Shown: in pieces, positions 45,292-56,153 of the stretch
Position numbering within the stretch: position 1 is the stretch's first letter
Layout: each line of letters begins with the position of its first letter
Origin: Planctomycetaceae bacterium
GTDB taxonomy: Bacteria; Planctomycetota; Planctomycetia; Planctomycetales; Planctomycetaceae
Reading direction: 5' to 3'
Assembly: GCA_002722955.1 (NCBI GenBank)
Contig: PBMZ01000006.1
Coordinates: forward strand, 5,608-69,607
Length of the DNA: 64,000 nt
The notes under the pieces: model-generated
Told to the model about the DNA's origin: nothing
Database searches by the model: none
The model's input: only the letters and a program-made list of their open reading frames with translations
Program-made: the position numbers and the translations under genes

Positions 45292-45702
45292 CTTACTATT
45301 TTTGACATGGATTTTATAATTCTCTAAGACCGTTACTTTTTTGCAGCTGTAGCCTTAGGAGTTGCCAATAAAAACTTCATGATTGTATGTATTCAGGCTA
45401 ATGAGTATAAAAATTGATAGAAAGACGAAGAGATTTAAGGTGTATGGTTTCTCTGAGCCTATGGGATATATAGAAAATATCTAGGGAATGAGCTAAAGAT
45501 AGCAATGGGTGAAATCAAAAATGGTCTATAGAACTGTATTGATAGAAGAAAGCGCAGAAATAGTCGAATTATTTGCAAAGATGAACCCTTATTATGGTGA
45601 GCGACCAAGAATAGGTTACTCACTTACCGAATGGCAGGCTTCTGTTGAGGTGCAGTCCCTAATATTTCCTTAATCTTGATGGTTTAATTTACATTTAGCA
45701 TT
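45292..45702. other. Intergenic region with probable gene remnants
   Basis: Short open stretches look like debris of lost genes, one of which is listed at 45521. No complete gene, RNA or terminator was seen. Confidence 0.45.
45521..45673 (+). pseudogene. Fragment resembling the N-terminus of a GNAT-type protein
   Basis: A 50-residue frame (MVYRTVLIEESAEIVELF and on) looks like the first strand and helix of an acetyltransferase but stops before any acetyl-CoA motif. No ribosome site. It may also be a chance frame. Confidence 0.25.
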
Positions 45703-46560
45703 GTGAAATATATCCGTATCATCCCCCGTCTAGACATAAAAGGTCCCAACCTAGTCAAGGGTATCCACCTTGAAGGGTTGCGTGTTTTAGGAAAACCAGA
45801 GTCGTTTGCTCGTCTATACTATGAGCAGGGGGCCGATGAAATTATTTATCAGGATACCGTAGCTAGCCTTTATCAACGTAATAATTTGACCGAAATCGTA
45901 ACTCGTACCGCAGAAAATATTTTTATACCAATTACGGTTGGTGGTGGAATACGATCTTTATCTGATATTAGTGAAATCCTTCGTTCAGGTGCTGACAAAG
46001 TTTCAATTAATACTGCAGCAATTGCAAACCCGAATTTTATTAATCAAGCTAGCCAATCTTTCGGCTCATCGACAATTGTCGTGGCTGTTGAAACAATAAA
46101 GCAATCAGACGGAAGGTACCTCGCTTTCACTGATAATGGAAGGGAATATACGGGAGTAGAGGTTATGTCTTGGGTACGAGAAGTACAAGAACGTGGCGCC
46201 GGTGAAATACTTTTAACTTCGATTGATCAAGAAGGTACGGGAAATGGTTTTGACATTGATCTGATTAAGCTAGTTTCAGATGTTGCCACAATTCCCATTG
46301 TTGCTCATGGAGGGGCTGGAACTATTTCCCATATTGTTGATTCTATTCAATTAACTGGGGTTGACGCTGTCGCGCTAGCATCAATATTACACTACACTGC
46401 AATTAACCAAGATACTATATCTCAAAAACAGTTTAAAGATGAAGGTAATATCGAATTCATCAAAAAAAGACATTCTTTTAAAATGTTCGGCACTGAAAAC
46501 ATAAAGATGATTAAAAATCAACTAACTGACAGTAAAATTCCAATTCGGGTCCCTTACTAA
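45703..46560 (+). CDS. hisF: HisF-like cyclase subunit for sugar amidation
   Basis: A 285-residue (beta/alpha)8 barrel of the HisF family: IRIIPRLDIKGPNLVKGIHL with the first catalytic Asp, ITVGGGIRSLSDI, GADKVSINTAAI and GEILLTSIDQEGTGNGFD with the second Asp, then PIVAHGGAGT. It is somewhat longer than standard HisF. Context (HisH, WbpG) says it works with HisH to deliver ammonia for making an acetamidino group rather than in histidine synthesis; no other his gene is here. The start is GTG 45703. Confidence 0.85.
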   Translation: MKYIRIIPRLDIKGPNLVKGIHLEGLRVLGKPESFARLYYEQGADEIIYQDTVASLYQRNNLTEIVTRTAENIFIPITVGGGIRSLSDISEILRSGADKVSINTAAIANPNFINQASQSFGSSTIVVAVETIKQSDGRYLAFTDNGREYTGVEVMSWVREVQERGAGEILLTSIDQEGTGNGFDIDLIKLVSDVATIPIVAHGGAGTISHIVDSIQLTGVDAVALASILHYTAINQDTISQKQFKDEGNIEFIKKRHSFKMFGTENIKMIKNQLTDSKIPIRVPY

Positions 46561-47213
46561 TGATAGATGTGGCAATTATTGATTACCAGATGAGTAACCT
46601 TCACAGTGTTCAAACTGCATGTTGTATAGTGGGCCTCTCGTCTATTATAACGTCGGACTGTAAACAGATAATGAACGCAAAGTCTGCTATTCTTCCAGGT
46701 GTGGGTGCTTTTGGCGAAGCTATGAAAAAACTCCAAATATCAAAGCTGGACGATTGTATTGCATCATTTATAGAGAGTGGTCGACCTTTTGTTGGGATAT
46801 GCTTAGGATTACAATTATTATTTGAAAGTAGTGAAGAATTTGGCGATCACAAAGGACTCGCTATAATTAAGGGGACAGTCAAGAAGTTAGCATACAGTAA
46901 AGATGGCTTACTAAGGTATCCTGTTCCTCATGCTGGCTGGAATAGAATTAGAAGAAAAAATAATTGGGATAAAACGTTACTCCGCCAGAATACCCCGGGG
47001 GACTTTATGTACTTTCTTCATTCGTACTATGTTCAACCAGAAGACCCAAAAATAGTCCGGGCGACAACCGTTTATGGCCAAAAAGAATACTGCTCAGCCT
47101 TACAGCAGAATAATATATTTGCGGCTCAATTTCATCCAGAAAAAAGTGGTCAAATAGGAATGCGTATTTATCAAACCTTAAAAACTAATTTGGCAAAATC
47201 CTTATTTTTATGA
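46560..47213 (+). CDS. hisH: HisH-like glutamine amidotransferase subunit
   Basis: A 217-residue class I glutaminase: catalytic C81 in GICLGLQLLFESS, His/Glu in QFHPEKSGQIG, and LPGVGAFGEAM. It releases ammonia from glutamine, which is channelled to the HisF-like partner. It overlaps the hisF stop by one base (TAATG) and the next gene by four (ATGA), so all three are translationally coupled. Confidence 0.9.
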   Translation: MIDVAIIDYQMSNLHSVQTACCIVGLSSIITSDCKQIMNAKSAILPGVGAFGEAMKKLQISKLDDCIASFIESGRPFVGICLGLQLLFESSEEFGDHKGLAIIKGTVKKLAYSKDGLLRYPVPHAGWNRIRRKNNWDKTLLRQNTPGDFMYFLHSYYVQPEDPKIVRATTVYGQKEYCSALQQNNIFAAQFHPEKSGQIGMRIYQTLKTNLAKSLFL

Positions 47214-48427
47214 AAGTATTCTACAATTTACCTGAGAAAGTCGTTTTTTGTTCAAAATGTGTCATGTCTAATCAACGTCCGGCGTCTACGCCAGAGTTTC
47301 GTCACACCCGAAACCGTGATGGAGCAAAATATTTACGAATGGACGAAAATGGAATTTGTGATGCTTGCCGTCATGCTACAATAAAAGAAAATATCGACTG
47401 GGAGCAAAGGGAAGGCGAATTAGCTATACTACTAGATGAATTTAGGAGAAGCGATGGGAAATATGACTGCCTAGTTCCAGGTAGCGGTGGGAAAGATAGT
47501 GTTTTTCAGTCTCATATACTGAAATATAAATATGGTATGAATCCTCTAACTTGTACTTGGCCACCAATTCTATACACAGACTACGGATATCAAAATTTCA
47601 AAAACTGGATTCAGGTTGGAGGCTTTGACAATATATCGTTTAATCAAAATGGGAAAGTTATGAGAATTTTGACGAGACTATCAATAGAAAATCTTCTACA
47701 CCCATTCCAAACTTTTATCCTCGGCCAAAAAAATCTTGCCCCCAAACTCGCAGCTGATTTGGGCATAAATCTAGTTTTCTATGGAGAAAATGAAGCGGAA
47801 TATGGTAATCCACTTGCGGATAATGCTTCATCACTTCGAGATAAATCCTATTATACTATGGAAAATATAGACCAAATGTATTTGGGAGGCCAGCCTGTTA
47901 ATGAGATTATAGAAAATAACAATCTGAGTTTGGTAGATTTAATGCCCTTTCTTCCTGCGCCGGCTGAGTCTTTCTCTCGAAAAGACATCCAAATCCACTA
48001 CTTAGGCTACTACTTAAAATGGGTTCCTCAAGAAGCCTACTACTATGCAGTAGAAAATACTAATTTTCAAGCGAGACCATTCCGGACCCAAGGTACATAT
48101 AGTAAATACAATAGTATCGATGATAAAATAGATGATCTGCACTACTATACAACTTTTATCAAATTTGGGATAGGCAGGGCTACTTATGATGCATCTCAAG
48201 AGATTAGGAACAAACATATTACTCGTGAGGAAGGGCAAGCTTTGGTGAAAAGATTTGATGGTGAGTTTCCTGATGAATATTTTGATGAAATTATGGAATA
48301 TATTGGAATGGACACAGAATATTTTCATCAACTCTGTGATGAATTCAGATCACCTCACCTTTGGGCCCAAGAAGGTGGACAATGGAAACTGCGTCATACT
48401 GTCAATAATGACGGCGTAGATGACTAA
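47210..48427 (+). CDS. wbpG: N-acetyl sugar amidotransferase (WbpG/PseA family)
   Basis: A 405-residue protein. It starts with a zinc-type cysteine set (CSKCVMSNQRP, then CDACRH), followed by the PP-loop ATP pyrophosphatase motif PGSGGKDSVFQS (about 90-101) and FYGENEAEYGNP. This family uses ammonia from HisH/HisF to convert an N-acetyl to an acetamidino group on surface sugars (known for Pseudomonas O-antigen and Campylobacter pseudaminic acid). It is the last gene of this operon. Confidence 0.9.
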   Translation: MKVFYNLPEKVVFCSKCVMSNQRPASTPEFRHTRNRDGAKYLRMDENGICDACRHATIKENIDWEQREGELAILLDEFRRSDGKYDCLVPGSGGKDSVFQSHILKYKYGMNPLTCTWPPILYTDYGYQNFKNWIQVGGFDNISFNQNGKVMRILTRLSIENLLHPFQTFILGQKNLAPKLAADLGINLVFYGENEAEYGNPLADNASSLRDKSYYTMENIDQMYLGGQPVNEIIENNNLSLVDLMPFLPAPAESFSRKDIQIHYLGYYLKWVPQEAYYYAVENTNFQARPFRTQGTYSKYNSIDDKIDDLHYYTTFIKFGIGRATYDASQEIRNKHITREEGQALVKRFDGEFPDEYFDEIMEYIGMDTEYFHQLCDEFRSPHLWAQEGGQWKLRHTVNNDGVDD

Positions 48428-48820
48428 TCGTCAGAGTATTTATTTAGAATGTCTCTTTGGATAAATTTTCTGGTCCCGAGATAGCGATGGCAGATGTGAA
48501 ATCAGTTGAACCACCGCTGGTAACCTGAGTATCGATTAGAAAAACAGGTGAATTTTCAGAAGGAGAAACTTATTGAGATTGTAGTAATTCATTTGCTATC
48601 CTATCTGAATATCTAACTCAGCTCCTAGGGAAAATTATCTAGCCAAGCACGTAACTTTCTACCATAAAAATCTCGATGTAGCTAAGTTACCAGTGATGTT
48701 ATCTCTGTTTGTACGAGTATACCGTGTTGGATCTATTGACTTTTAGTTCCTTGTTTTAAGATACAGAAACGCTCACAGTCCTTATCATATCCGTTGTGAA
48801 ACAAAGCTTTTCGAGCATCG
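48428..48820. other. Convergent intergenic region
   Basis: No gene recognised between wbpG and metA, which end towards each other. No strong terminator hairpin was found either. Confidence 0.5.
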
Positions 48821-49714
48821 TTAGTCGATAAGGCTAATTTTCATGTAGCAGTAACGTATCCACTGTTGAAAAAAAGTGTTTCTATGCATTCGCCAAACAT
48901 TTTCAGGCTTTTTAAAATCAAAATTACGAATTTTTGGAACTGTAGGATTATGAAAGTCTCGCTCGGCCTCATGAGCTAGACGACCTGAATTATACTCAGG
49001 ATGGCCCATATGCATTATTTGTTTCTGGTCCGTGGTTTCGAAAATTGAGTACCCAGACTCTTTCCCGAAGGCTAGGAGGTTTAAATCTCCTCTTCTCTGT
49101 GCGGCTTCCATTTGTTCATTTAACGTACCAGCAATTCTACTCTGAGGACACAGAAATCTATCATCTAAAGCTCCCATTATAGGGTGATCAGTTACCAAGT
49201 TTGTTAACTCGAAAACACCAAACAATTTTTGTTTAAAAGTGAATTTGGGAACTTTTGCCATGTATGCTAGTGCCATTGCCCCCCAACATAAACCTAATGT
49301 ACTAGGACAAGTTTTTCTCGCATGATTTATGATTTCTACAATCTCTTTCCAGTATATCACTTCTTCGAAATCGAGGTGTTCTACAGGTGCACCAGTTACT
49401 ATCAAACCGTCAAGAGGATAGTCTTTAGTGGCATCCTCATAGGTCGAATACAATTGATCTAAATGTTCTTCAGGCCATGTCTTATAGACGTGAGATTGCA
49501 ATTTAATCCATATGGGTTCGATTTGAAGAATAGATAACCCAAGTGGATTTAGTAAATTTAGTTCGTATTGTTCGCCCAATGGCATTATATTCAGGATTCC
49601 TATGCGTAATGGGCGGATATCTTGTACCTTCGCTTGATCGAGTGATATCCATTTGATTCCGTTTTTTTCGATCAAGTGAACAGCATGGTAATCAGACCTG
49701 ATGATTAACGTCAT
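48821..49714 (-). CDS. metA: Homoserine O-acetyltransferase (MetA family)
   Basis: A 297-residue MetA. It shows the catalytic C143 (GLCWGAMALAYM), the His/Glu pair in HMGHPEYNSGR and the N-terminal RIGILNIMPL. The specificity loop reads TGAPVEHLDF; glutamate at this place goes with acetyl-CoA use, whereas E. coli has glycine and uses succinyl-CoA. The product O-acetylhomoserine is the substrate of the upstream MetY. Transcription probably comes through metY, which ends 81 bases before it. Confidence 0.95.
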   Translation of the reverse strand: MTLIIRSDYHAVHLIEKNGIKWISLDQAKVQDIRPLRIGILNIMPLGEQYELNLLNPLGLSILQIEPIWIKLQSHVYKTWPEEHLDQLYSTYEDATKDYPLDGLIVTGAPVEHLDFEEVIYWKEIVEIINHARKTCPSTLGLCWGAMALAYMAKVPKFTFKQKLFGVFELTNLVTDHPIMGALDDRFLCPQSRIAGTLNEQMEAAQRRGDLNLLAFGKESGYSIFETTDQKQIMHMGHPEYNSGRLAHEAERDFHNPTVPKIRNFDFKKPENVWRMHRNTFFQQWIRYCYMKISLID

Positions 49715-49733
49715 AATATTGCCACGTCCAAAC

Positions 49734-49789
49734 TTATGTGTAGCTTAACACCGAGGCCCAATTGGATGATGGTACCAAACTACACATAA
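49734..49789 (-). promoter_or_regulatory. Inverted repeat in the metA leader
   Basis: TTATGTGTAG (49734-49743) and CTACACATAA (49780-49789), 10 bp perfect, enclose 36 bases that contain the small palindromes GGTACC and CCAATTGG. It lies between metY and metA on the RNA strand, 19 bases before the metA start. It could be a structured RNA element controlling metA translation. I recognise no known riboswitch consensus. Confidence 0.5.
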
Positions 49790-49795
49790 ACTGTT

Positions 49796-51139
<1,344 letters not shown>

Positions 51140-51142
51140 CTA

Positions 51143-51246
51143 AATATTCTTATAAGATGAAGTGTTAGGTTAACCTAGCACTGGTGGAACTGATTAAACT
51201 CCTGTAAAACCATAAAATCTACAAAAAGTCATCTTATAAGAATATT
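51143..51246 (-). promoter_or_regulatory. Structured metY leader (18-bp stem, internal hairpins)
   Basis: AATATTCTTATAAGATGA (51143-51160) is the exact complement of 51229-51246, giving an 18-bp closing stem. Inside, TCTACA (51218-51223) can pair with TGTAAA (51203-51208, one G-U). A near-perfect 22-base palindrome centred on TAGGTTAACCTA (51166-51177) forms a third arm. On the RNA strand this is a three-way-junction shape starting about 125 bases before the metY ATG and ending 22 before it. Each closing-stem strand also contains the palindrome TCTTATAAGA, so a protein operator is the alternative. Confidence 0.65.
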
Positions 51247-51269
51247 CTACATGAAAAAGCTAATTCAAG

Positions 51270-52451
51270 TCACCTAAATTTACCTAGTATTTCATTCAAA
51301 ACTTCATCTAATAATTTGGGTGGAATAGTGAAATTCGCTTGCGTATCTTCCCAATTCAGATATTGGTGCCCAGGAGGGGCTTCCCCAATGATTTTACCAT
51401 AATGGCACCTAGAATATGAAACAAAGTCCATATACCATGAGTCAAGGTGTCGGTAGGGATCGCATAACTCAAGAACAATACTATGCTCAGGCATAAAGAC
51501 ACAATTACACAAACTAGCTCCCCAAGCGCCTATTAGGAGATGGGTATTGCTGAATAAATGCATTTGTTCCATTACTGTTAATTCGTGTGGAGTAACTTGT
51601 TGAATATTGTACTTTTCAAGTAATGGAATTAGATCGGCCTCATTTTTTATAGCCCGACGGGATCCCGTACGGGATACGTAAATTGCTGGCACATAGTTAC
51701 TGGTTTGCTTAGCTACATTCCTCCAATCTTGACGATCACTCTTAACTATTTCTGCTCCTTGACTTCGAAGGTAATCCATAGCAGAAAAAGATATTGGTGG
51801 TTGTGAAACGAAGTGCAATTCAGGAGTTTCCACTGAGACACCTTGGTTAACTAAATATGTATCATTGGGGCCAAAACGAGAAAAAAATTCACCAATAAAT
51901 TTAGGTCCAATTGAACAGACAGAAGATGCTATATACGCAAGGAAAGGGAACAACTTTCTTACTCGACTTAAAGGTAGGCAGTCCCGTAAAAAATGACCGT
52001 AATTTTGGCTATGATGGTGAGTAGCACGGAATATAGGCTTCTCAACTCTTTGAGGCCTTATGTTTTCGCTAAATGTGTGAGCGTACCGATGATTATTCGT
52101 CACATGATCTACATTTAGCGTGATAGGTTCACGTAAAAAACGTCCATCGGCCAAAGCTATCATTTGATATGGTCCAAAAAGGCTGGCATCTGCTAATACT
52201 CCATATATTGCTGGACTATGCAAGTCCCGTATTCTATCTTTCTGAATTAAGTCAGATGAAGAATTTGTAATAATGGCTTTAGGAAGATATTTTTGTTCTT
52301 CCGTTTCTGGTAAGACCACGAACTCTCCTGGTTTCAACGGACGGCTTCGAGCAATTTCTAAGCTAACTTCATCGGCGACTTCTGCAATTTCGAAGGTTTC
52401 AACTTGATTGACTACTTCAATTTCTTTTTCATGGGGGAACAATTCAATCAC
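51270..52451 (-). CDS. GT61-family (DUF563) glycosyltransferase
   Basis: A 393-residue protein with the GT61/DUF563 pattern: HHHSQNYGHFLRDCLPLS (residues about 140-160), IYVSRTGSRRAIKNEADL, VMEQMHLFSNTHLLIGAWGASLCNCVFM and IVLELCDPYRH. Bacterial members transfer xylose, mannose or GlcNAc to capsular or other surface glycans. No membrane segment or signal peptide. It lies upstream of metY with a 148-base gap and is probably a separate unit. Confidence 0.85.
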   Translation of the reverse strand: MIELFPHEKEIEVVNQVETFEIAEVADEVSLEIARSRPLKPGEFVVLPETEEQKYLPKAIITNSSSDLIQKDRIRDLHSPAIYGVLADASLFGPYQMIALADGRFLREPITLNVDHVTNNHRYAHTFSENIRPQRVEKPIFRATHHHSQNYGHFLRDCLPLSRVRKLFPFLAYIASSVCSIGPKFIGEFFSRFGPNDTYLVNQGVSVETPELHFVSQPPISFSAMDYLRSQGAEIVKSDRQDWRNVAKQTSNYVPAIYVSRTGSRRAIKNEADLIPLLEKYNIQQVTPHELTVMEQMHLFSNTHLLIGAWGASLCNCVFMPEHSIVLELCDPYRHLDSWYMDFVSYSRCHYGKIIGEAPPGHQYLNWEDTQANFTIPPKLLDEVLNEILGKFR

Positions 52452-52528
52452 CTCATATCACTTCAAGATAACAAAAAAATATGGTAAATTCTATCACAGA
52501 TTGATCAATAGTGATTTTCCTGATAGAC

Positions 52529-52557
52529 TTGACAGATAAATTAATGAAAGATACGGT
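52529..52557 (+). promoter_or_regulatory. Candidate promoter of the Gfo/Idh gene at 52583
   Basis: A perfect TTGACA -35 at 52529-52534 and TACGGT at 52552-52557 (17-base spacer) lie 25 bases before the ATG. The -10 is a poor match, so this is a suggestion. Confidence 0.35.
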
Positions 52558-52582
52558 TATTTATTAAAAAAAGAGAATTCAA

Positions 52583-53575
52583 ATGTCAATTAGAATGGCC
52601 CAATGTGGTATTTTGCATGATCATGCTCGAGGAAAAACTCAAGTCATGAAAGAGTTTTCAGATGTAGATTTAGTGGGTATCTATGAACCTGAGCTAACTG
52701 CAAAAAAAAAGGTAGAAGGCGATAAGTTATACAAAGATTTGTATTGGTTTTCATCACTAGAAGAAATGTTAGAAGATGAAACTATTCACGCTGTTGCCAT
52801 TCAGGGACGAGTATCTGACAACCTTGATTTTGCCGAGCAAGCCTTAAAGCATAACAAACATATTTGGCTTGACAAACCGGCGGGTGATGATTTGGATCAA
52901 TTTGAAAAGATATTAGATTTAGCAAGACAAAACAAATTATTAGTTCAGTTGGGCTATATGTTCCGCTATAATGCCGGATTTCAATTTTTGCTAGATTGGG
53001 CTAATGGTGGCAAACTTGGTCATATTTTTTCGGTTCGAGCGCGAATATCGACTGGAAACGCTAGTGAGTCTCATTGGGAACGTTGGAATTCCAATGGTGA
53101 AACACGCGGTGGTATCGTATTCATTTTAGCTTGTCACTTAATCGATATTATCGTATCTTTGATGGGTCGACCAGATCAAGTCACTCCTTTTCTTAGACAT
53201 GACGGCACGAAATTTGACTGGTATAAAGACAATAATATAGTTATATTTGAATATGCCACTGGACAAGCTGTTTTGGAGTCAACAGCCTTAGAAATCTCAC
53301 CTGGTTTATCTCGAAGAATTGAGGTTTATGGAACACGAGGTGCTATCATCATGGAACCGATGGAGCCACCAGAATTGCGCTTATGTTTGGATATTGATCG
53401 AGATGGATATAGAAAAGGTTGGCAAGTTGTTAAAGTAGAAGCTCGCCCTCGTTATGTCGAAAGTCTACGAGCATTTGTCGCTGATATTCGGGGACAGAAA
53501 AAACCGGACCGTTCACTTAACCATGAATACATTGTCCAAGAGACTGTCATGCGCGCATCAGGTTTCGATATTTAG
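52583..53575 (+). CDS. Gfo/Idh/MocA family oxidoreductase
   Basis: A 330-residue dehydrogenase: MAQCGILHDHARGKTQVM replaces the usual GxGxxG with GILHDHA, followed by WLDKPAGDDLDQFEKIL with the catalytic Lys, and GGIVFILACHLIDIIVSLMG. This sub-type, with HDHA near the N-terminus, is in my experience common in Planctomycetes- and Poribacteria-like genomes and of unknown substrate. It stands apart from the sugar-nucleotide genes that follow (114-base gap). Confidence 0.83.
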   Translation: MSIRMAQCGILHDHARGKTQVMKEFSDVDLVGIYEPELTAKKKVEGDKLYKDLYWFSSLEEMLEDETIHAVAIQGRVSDNLDFAEQALKHNKHIWLDKPAGDDLDQFEKILDLARQNKLLVQLGYMFRYNAGFQFLLDWANGGKLGHIFSVRARISTGNASESHWERWNSNGETRGGIVFILACHLIDIIVSLMGRPDQVTPFLRHDGTKFDWYKDNNIVIFEYATGQAVLESTALEISPGLSRRIEVYGTRGAIIMEPMEPPELRLCLDIDRDGYRKGWQVVKVEARPRYVESLRAFVADIRGQKKPDRSLNHEYIVQETVMRASGFDI

Positions 53576-53689
53576 CCCCTTATTTTGACTTTTTATTTAA
53601 TATTTGCTAGAATGGTCGGGCTTGTTTGATCGGATGTTTTTGAATCAAACAGTGGTAGTGCGTATTCTTCGAATAGGCGTGAGGGGTTA

Positions 53690-54631
53690 ATGCAAAGAGT
53701 ACTAATTGCTGGTGGGGCTGGTTTCCTCGGCTCACACCTTTGCGATCTTTTTTTACATAGAAGTTTTGAGGTTATTTGTGTCGATAACTTACTCACGGGT
53801 CGTGCGGTGAATGTTCAGCACCTGATTGGCCATGAAAGGTTTCTCTACATTGACCATGATGTCGTAATGCCTATTGAAATCGAGCAAGATGTTGATTATG
53901 TACTGAATTTTGCTAGTCCTGCTAGTCCTCCTGACTACTATCGTCTACCAATTCAAACTATGCAAGTTGGTTCAACTGGAACTTATAACTTGTTGCAATT
54001 GTCTAAAACTAAGTCTGCAGTATTTATGATGGCATCTACTTCCGAGATTTATGGCGACCCATTAGTTTCTCCACAATCAGAGAGTTACTGGGGAAATGTT
54101 AACCCTATTGGACCTCGAAGTGTATATGACGAAGCTAAGCGCTTTTCAGAAGCAATGACCGCAGCCTACCATCGTGAATTTAACTTAGACATTCGCTTGT
54201 TAAGAATCTTTAATGTATATGGTCCTCGGATGCGACCTCATGATGGGCGAGCGATTCCCAATTTCATTGATCAAGCCTTACATAATCGGCCAATTACTAT
54301 CTATGGTGATGGTAGTCAAACACGAAGCTTTTGCTATTTTCAAGATGAAGTTGAAGGTATTTACCGCTTGTTGATGTCTGGCCTAAACGAACCAATCAAC
54401 GTTGGTAACCCAAGTGAATTGACTATTCTTGAGTTGGCCGAGACAATTATTGAATTAACTGGAAGTAGAAGCCAGATTATTTTCCAAGATCTTCCAGTTG
54501 ACGATCCGAAAGTACGTAGACCAGATATTAGTAAGGCAAAAAAACTACTAGATTGGAAGCCAGTTGTTAAATTGCATGACGGTCTTCAAAAGACAATTGA
54601 ATACTTCGCTAATTTATCCAATGAAAACTAA
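53690..54631 (+). CDS. UDP-glucuronate decarboxylase-like SDR (UDP-xylose synthase)
   Basis: A 313-residue extended SDR with the UXS signature: [49 protein letters not shown], and [19 protein letters not shown], with Ser, Tyr and Lys in place. The late HGRAIPNF segment reads [14 protein letters not shown]. It probably converts UDP-glucuronate to UDP-xylose. A nucleotidyltransferase gene overlaps its end by 11 bases. Confidence 0.9.
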   Translation: MQRVLIAGGAGFLGSHLCDLFLHRSFEVICVDNLLTGRAVNVQHLIGHERFLYIDHDVVMPIEIEQDVDYVLNFASPASPPDYYRLPIQTMQVGSTGTYNLLQLSKTKSAVFMMASTSEIYGDPLVSPQSESYWGNVNPIGPRSVYDEAKRFSEAMTAAYHREFNLDIRLLRIFNVYGPRMRPHDGRAIPNFIDQALHNRPITIYGDGSQTRSFCYFQDEVEGIYRLLMSGLNEPINVGNPSELTILELAETIIELTGSRSQIIFQDLPVDDPKVRRPDISKAKKLLDWKPVVKLHDGLQKTIEYFANLSNEN

Positions 54632-55988
54632 AGCTATAATCCTCGCGGCCGGACTAGGAAAAAAAGTGTGGCCTTATGGAGAATTCCGCCAAAAGTGTAC
54701 ACTACCAGTTTGTAACATTCCTATTGTGCGACGTTTATCAGAGCAACTAATCAGAATCGGTATTGAACAAATTACCATAGTTATTGGAAATTATGGTCAG
54801 CAAGTTGTTTCAGTAACTGCAGATTTGAATGTAAACTTTGTAACTCAGCAGTCTCTCGATGGTACTGCCACGGCCGCTTATCAAGCAATCACAACTGAGC
54901 CTAGCATGGAGCAGTATGTGGTTTTAGCAGGTGATTTGGTTGTCACCGATAATGACTTGCGTAGATTTATTCAATGTCTCGGAGAAACAGAAGCCACAGT
55001 ACTGGTTAATCGCCTAAACAAAGAAGATCCCTTAAACTGGATTTGTGCAGGTGTCAATAAAGACCAAGTTACTGGAATTGAAGGCCACCCACGTGGTGGA
55101 AACTTTCGCCTTTGTGGTATTTACGGCTTTCGTCGCTCAGCTATTGAATATATACGTCGAAATCCAGGTATTGCCACACCAGTTCCTGTTGGTGGAATGC
55201 CTCCAGTAGAATCTGAAATTTCTCACTCTATTCAGCTGATGATTGATAATAACCGAACTGTTCGAGCCGTTATGACTGAAGATATTTTTGTAGATGTGGA
55301 CAAACCATGGCACTTATTAGAGGCTAACGATCGTCTGAAACATCATTTGGTTGGTCAAATTGATGAGGACCAAATAGCTGAAGGAGCTAAAATCTCAGAT
55401 GGCGCAGATATTGGCGGACGCGTGATCTTGGGAGCCAATTCAAAAATCGGCAAACGCGTAGTAGTGAAAGGAGACCTGATTGCTGGAGCCAATAATAATA
55501 TAACTAATGGTGCAATTCTAGGTGGCAGCTTAATTATAGGAAATCAGTGTAGAGTTAGTGATTACTGCGAAGTTGGTTCTAGTGTGATTGGAAATCAGTG
55601 TATCATTGGACATGGAGCAGAAATGTCGGGTGTTTTATTTGACAAAGTCTATCTTTATCACTACTGTGAGATGTCGGGTGTTTTTGGCACCGCTACCGAT
55701 ATTGGGGCCGCTACAGTCTGTGGAACTCTACGGTTTGACGACGGTGATACTGCTCACAAAGTCAATGGAAGATATGAGGTCCCAACTTATGGTGCTAACG
55801 CGACTTACATGGGTGAATATTGTCGAACTGGAGTGAATGCGATAATTATGCCGGGCCGAAAAATTGGTTCTTACAGTGTGGTTGGTGCTGGTGTCATATT
55901 AAGCGAAGATGTTCCTAGTCAAACCATGATTACGGTCAAGCAAGAATTGGTTAAAAAACCGTGGGGGCCATCTCGTTACGGTTGGTGA
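54621..55988 (+). CDS. GlmU-like sugar nucleotidyltransferase with beta-helix domain
   Basis: A 455-residue two-domain protein. The N-terminal nucleotidyltransferase part (about 1-230) has [16 protein letters not shown] where GlmU-type enzymes have GxGTRM, then [24 protein letters not shown] and [13 protein letters not shown]. The C-terminal left-handed beta-helix (about 255-445) carries many [IV]-G repeats ([31 protein letters not shown]). The frame extends to 54564, but ATG 54621 begins the conserved strand. It overlaps the UXS gene, suggesting it supplies or activates the sugar phosphate for that pathway. The weak loop makes the exact substrate uncertain. Confidence 0.85.
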   Translation: MKTKAIILAAGLGKKVWPYGEFRQKCTLPVCNIPIVRRLSEQLIRIGIEQITIVIGNYGQQVVSVTADLNVNFVTQQSLDGTATAAYQAITTEPSMEQYVVLAGDLVVTDNDLRRFIQCLGETEATVLVNRLNKEDPLNWICAGVNKDQVTGIEGHPRGGNFRLCGIYGFRRSAIEYIRRNPGIATPVPVGGMPPVESEISHSIQLMIDNNRTVRAVMTEDIFVDVDKPWHLLEANDRLKHHLVGQIDEDQIAEGAKISDGADIGGRVILGANSKIGKRVVVKGDLIAGANNNITNGAILGGSLIIGNQCRVSDYCEVGSSVIGNQCIIGHGAEMSGVLFDKVYLYHYCEMSGVFGTATDIGAATVCGTLRFDDGDTAHKVNGRYEVPTYGANATYMGEYCRTGVNAIIMPGRKIGSYSVVGAGVILSEDVPSQTMITVKQELVKKPWGPSRYGW

Positions 55989-56153
55989 ATCCTAATTCAA
56001 TAAATAGACTTAGGAGAAAAACTAATTCAATGAGAACGGATAAGGCAAACATTAAACAAATTGTTGCGTTGTATAATAGAGGCTGTCAGGAGTATGTCGT
56101 TTTCATCTTTAAGAATCCAAGTCATAATACGACCGGCTCAATTGTTTGTTAGA

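Noticed and set aside
45703-47213. Reading hisF/hisH as part of histidine biosynthesis
   Set aside because: No other his genes nearby, and the direct coupling to a WbpG-type sugar amidotransferase is the known arrangement for sugar amidation.
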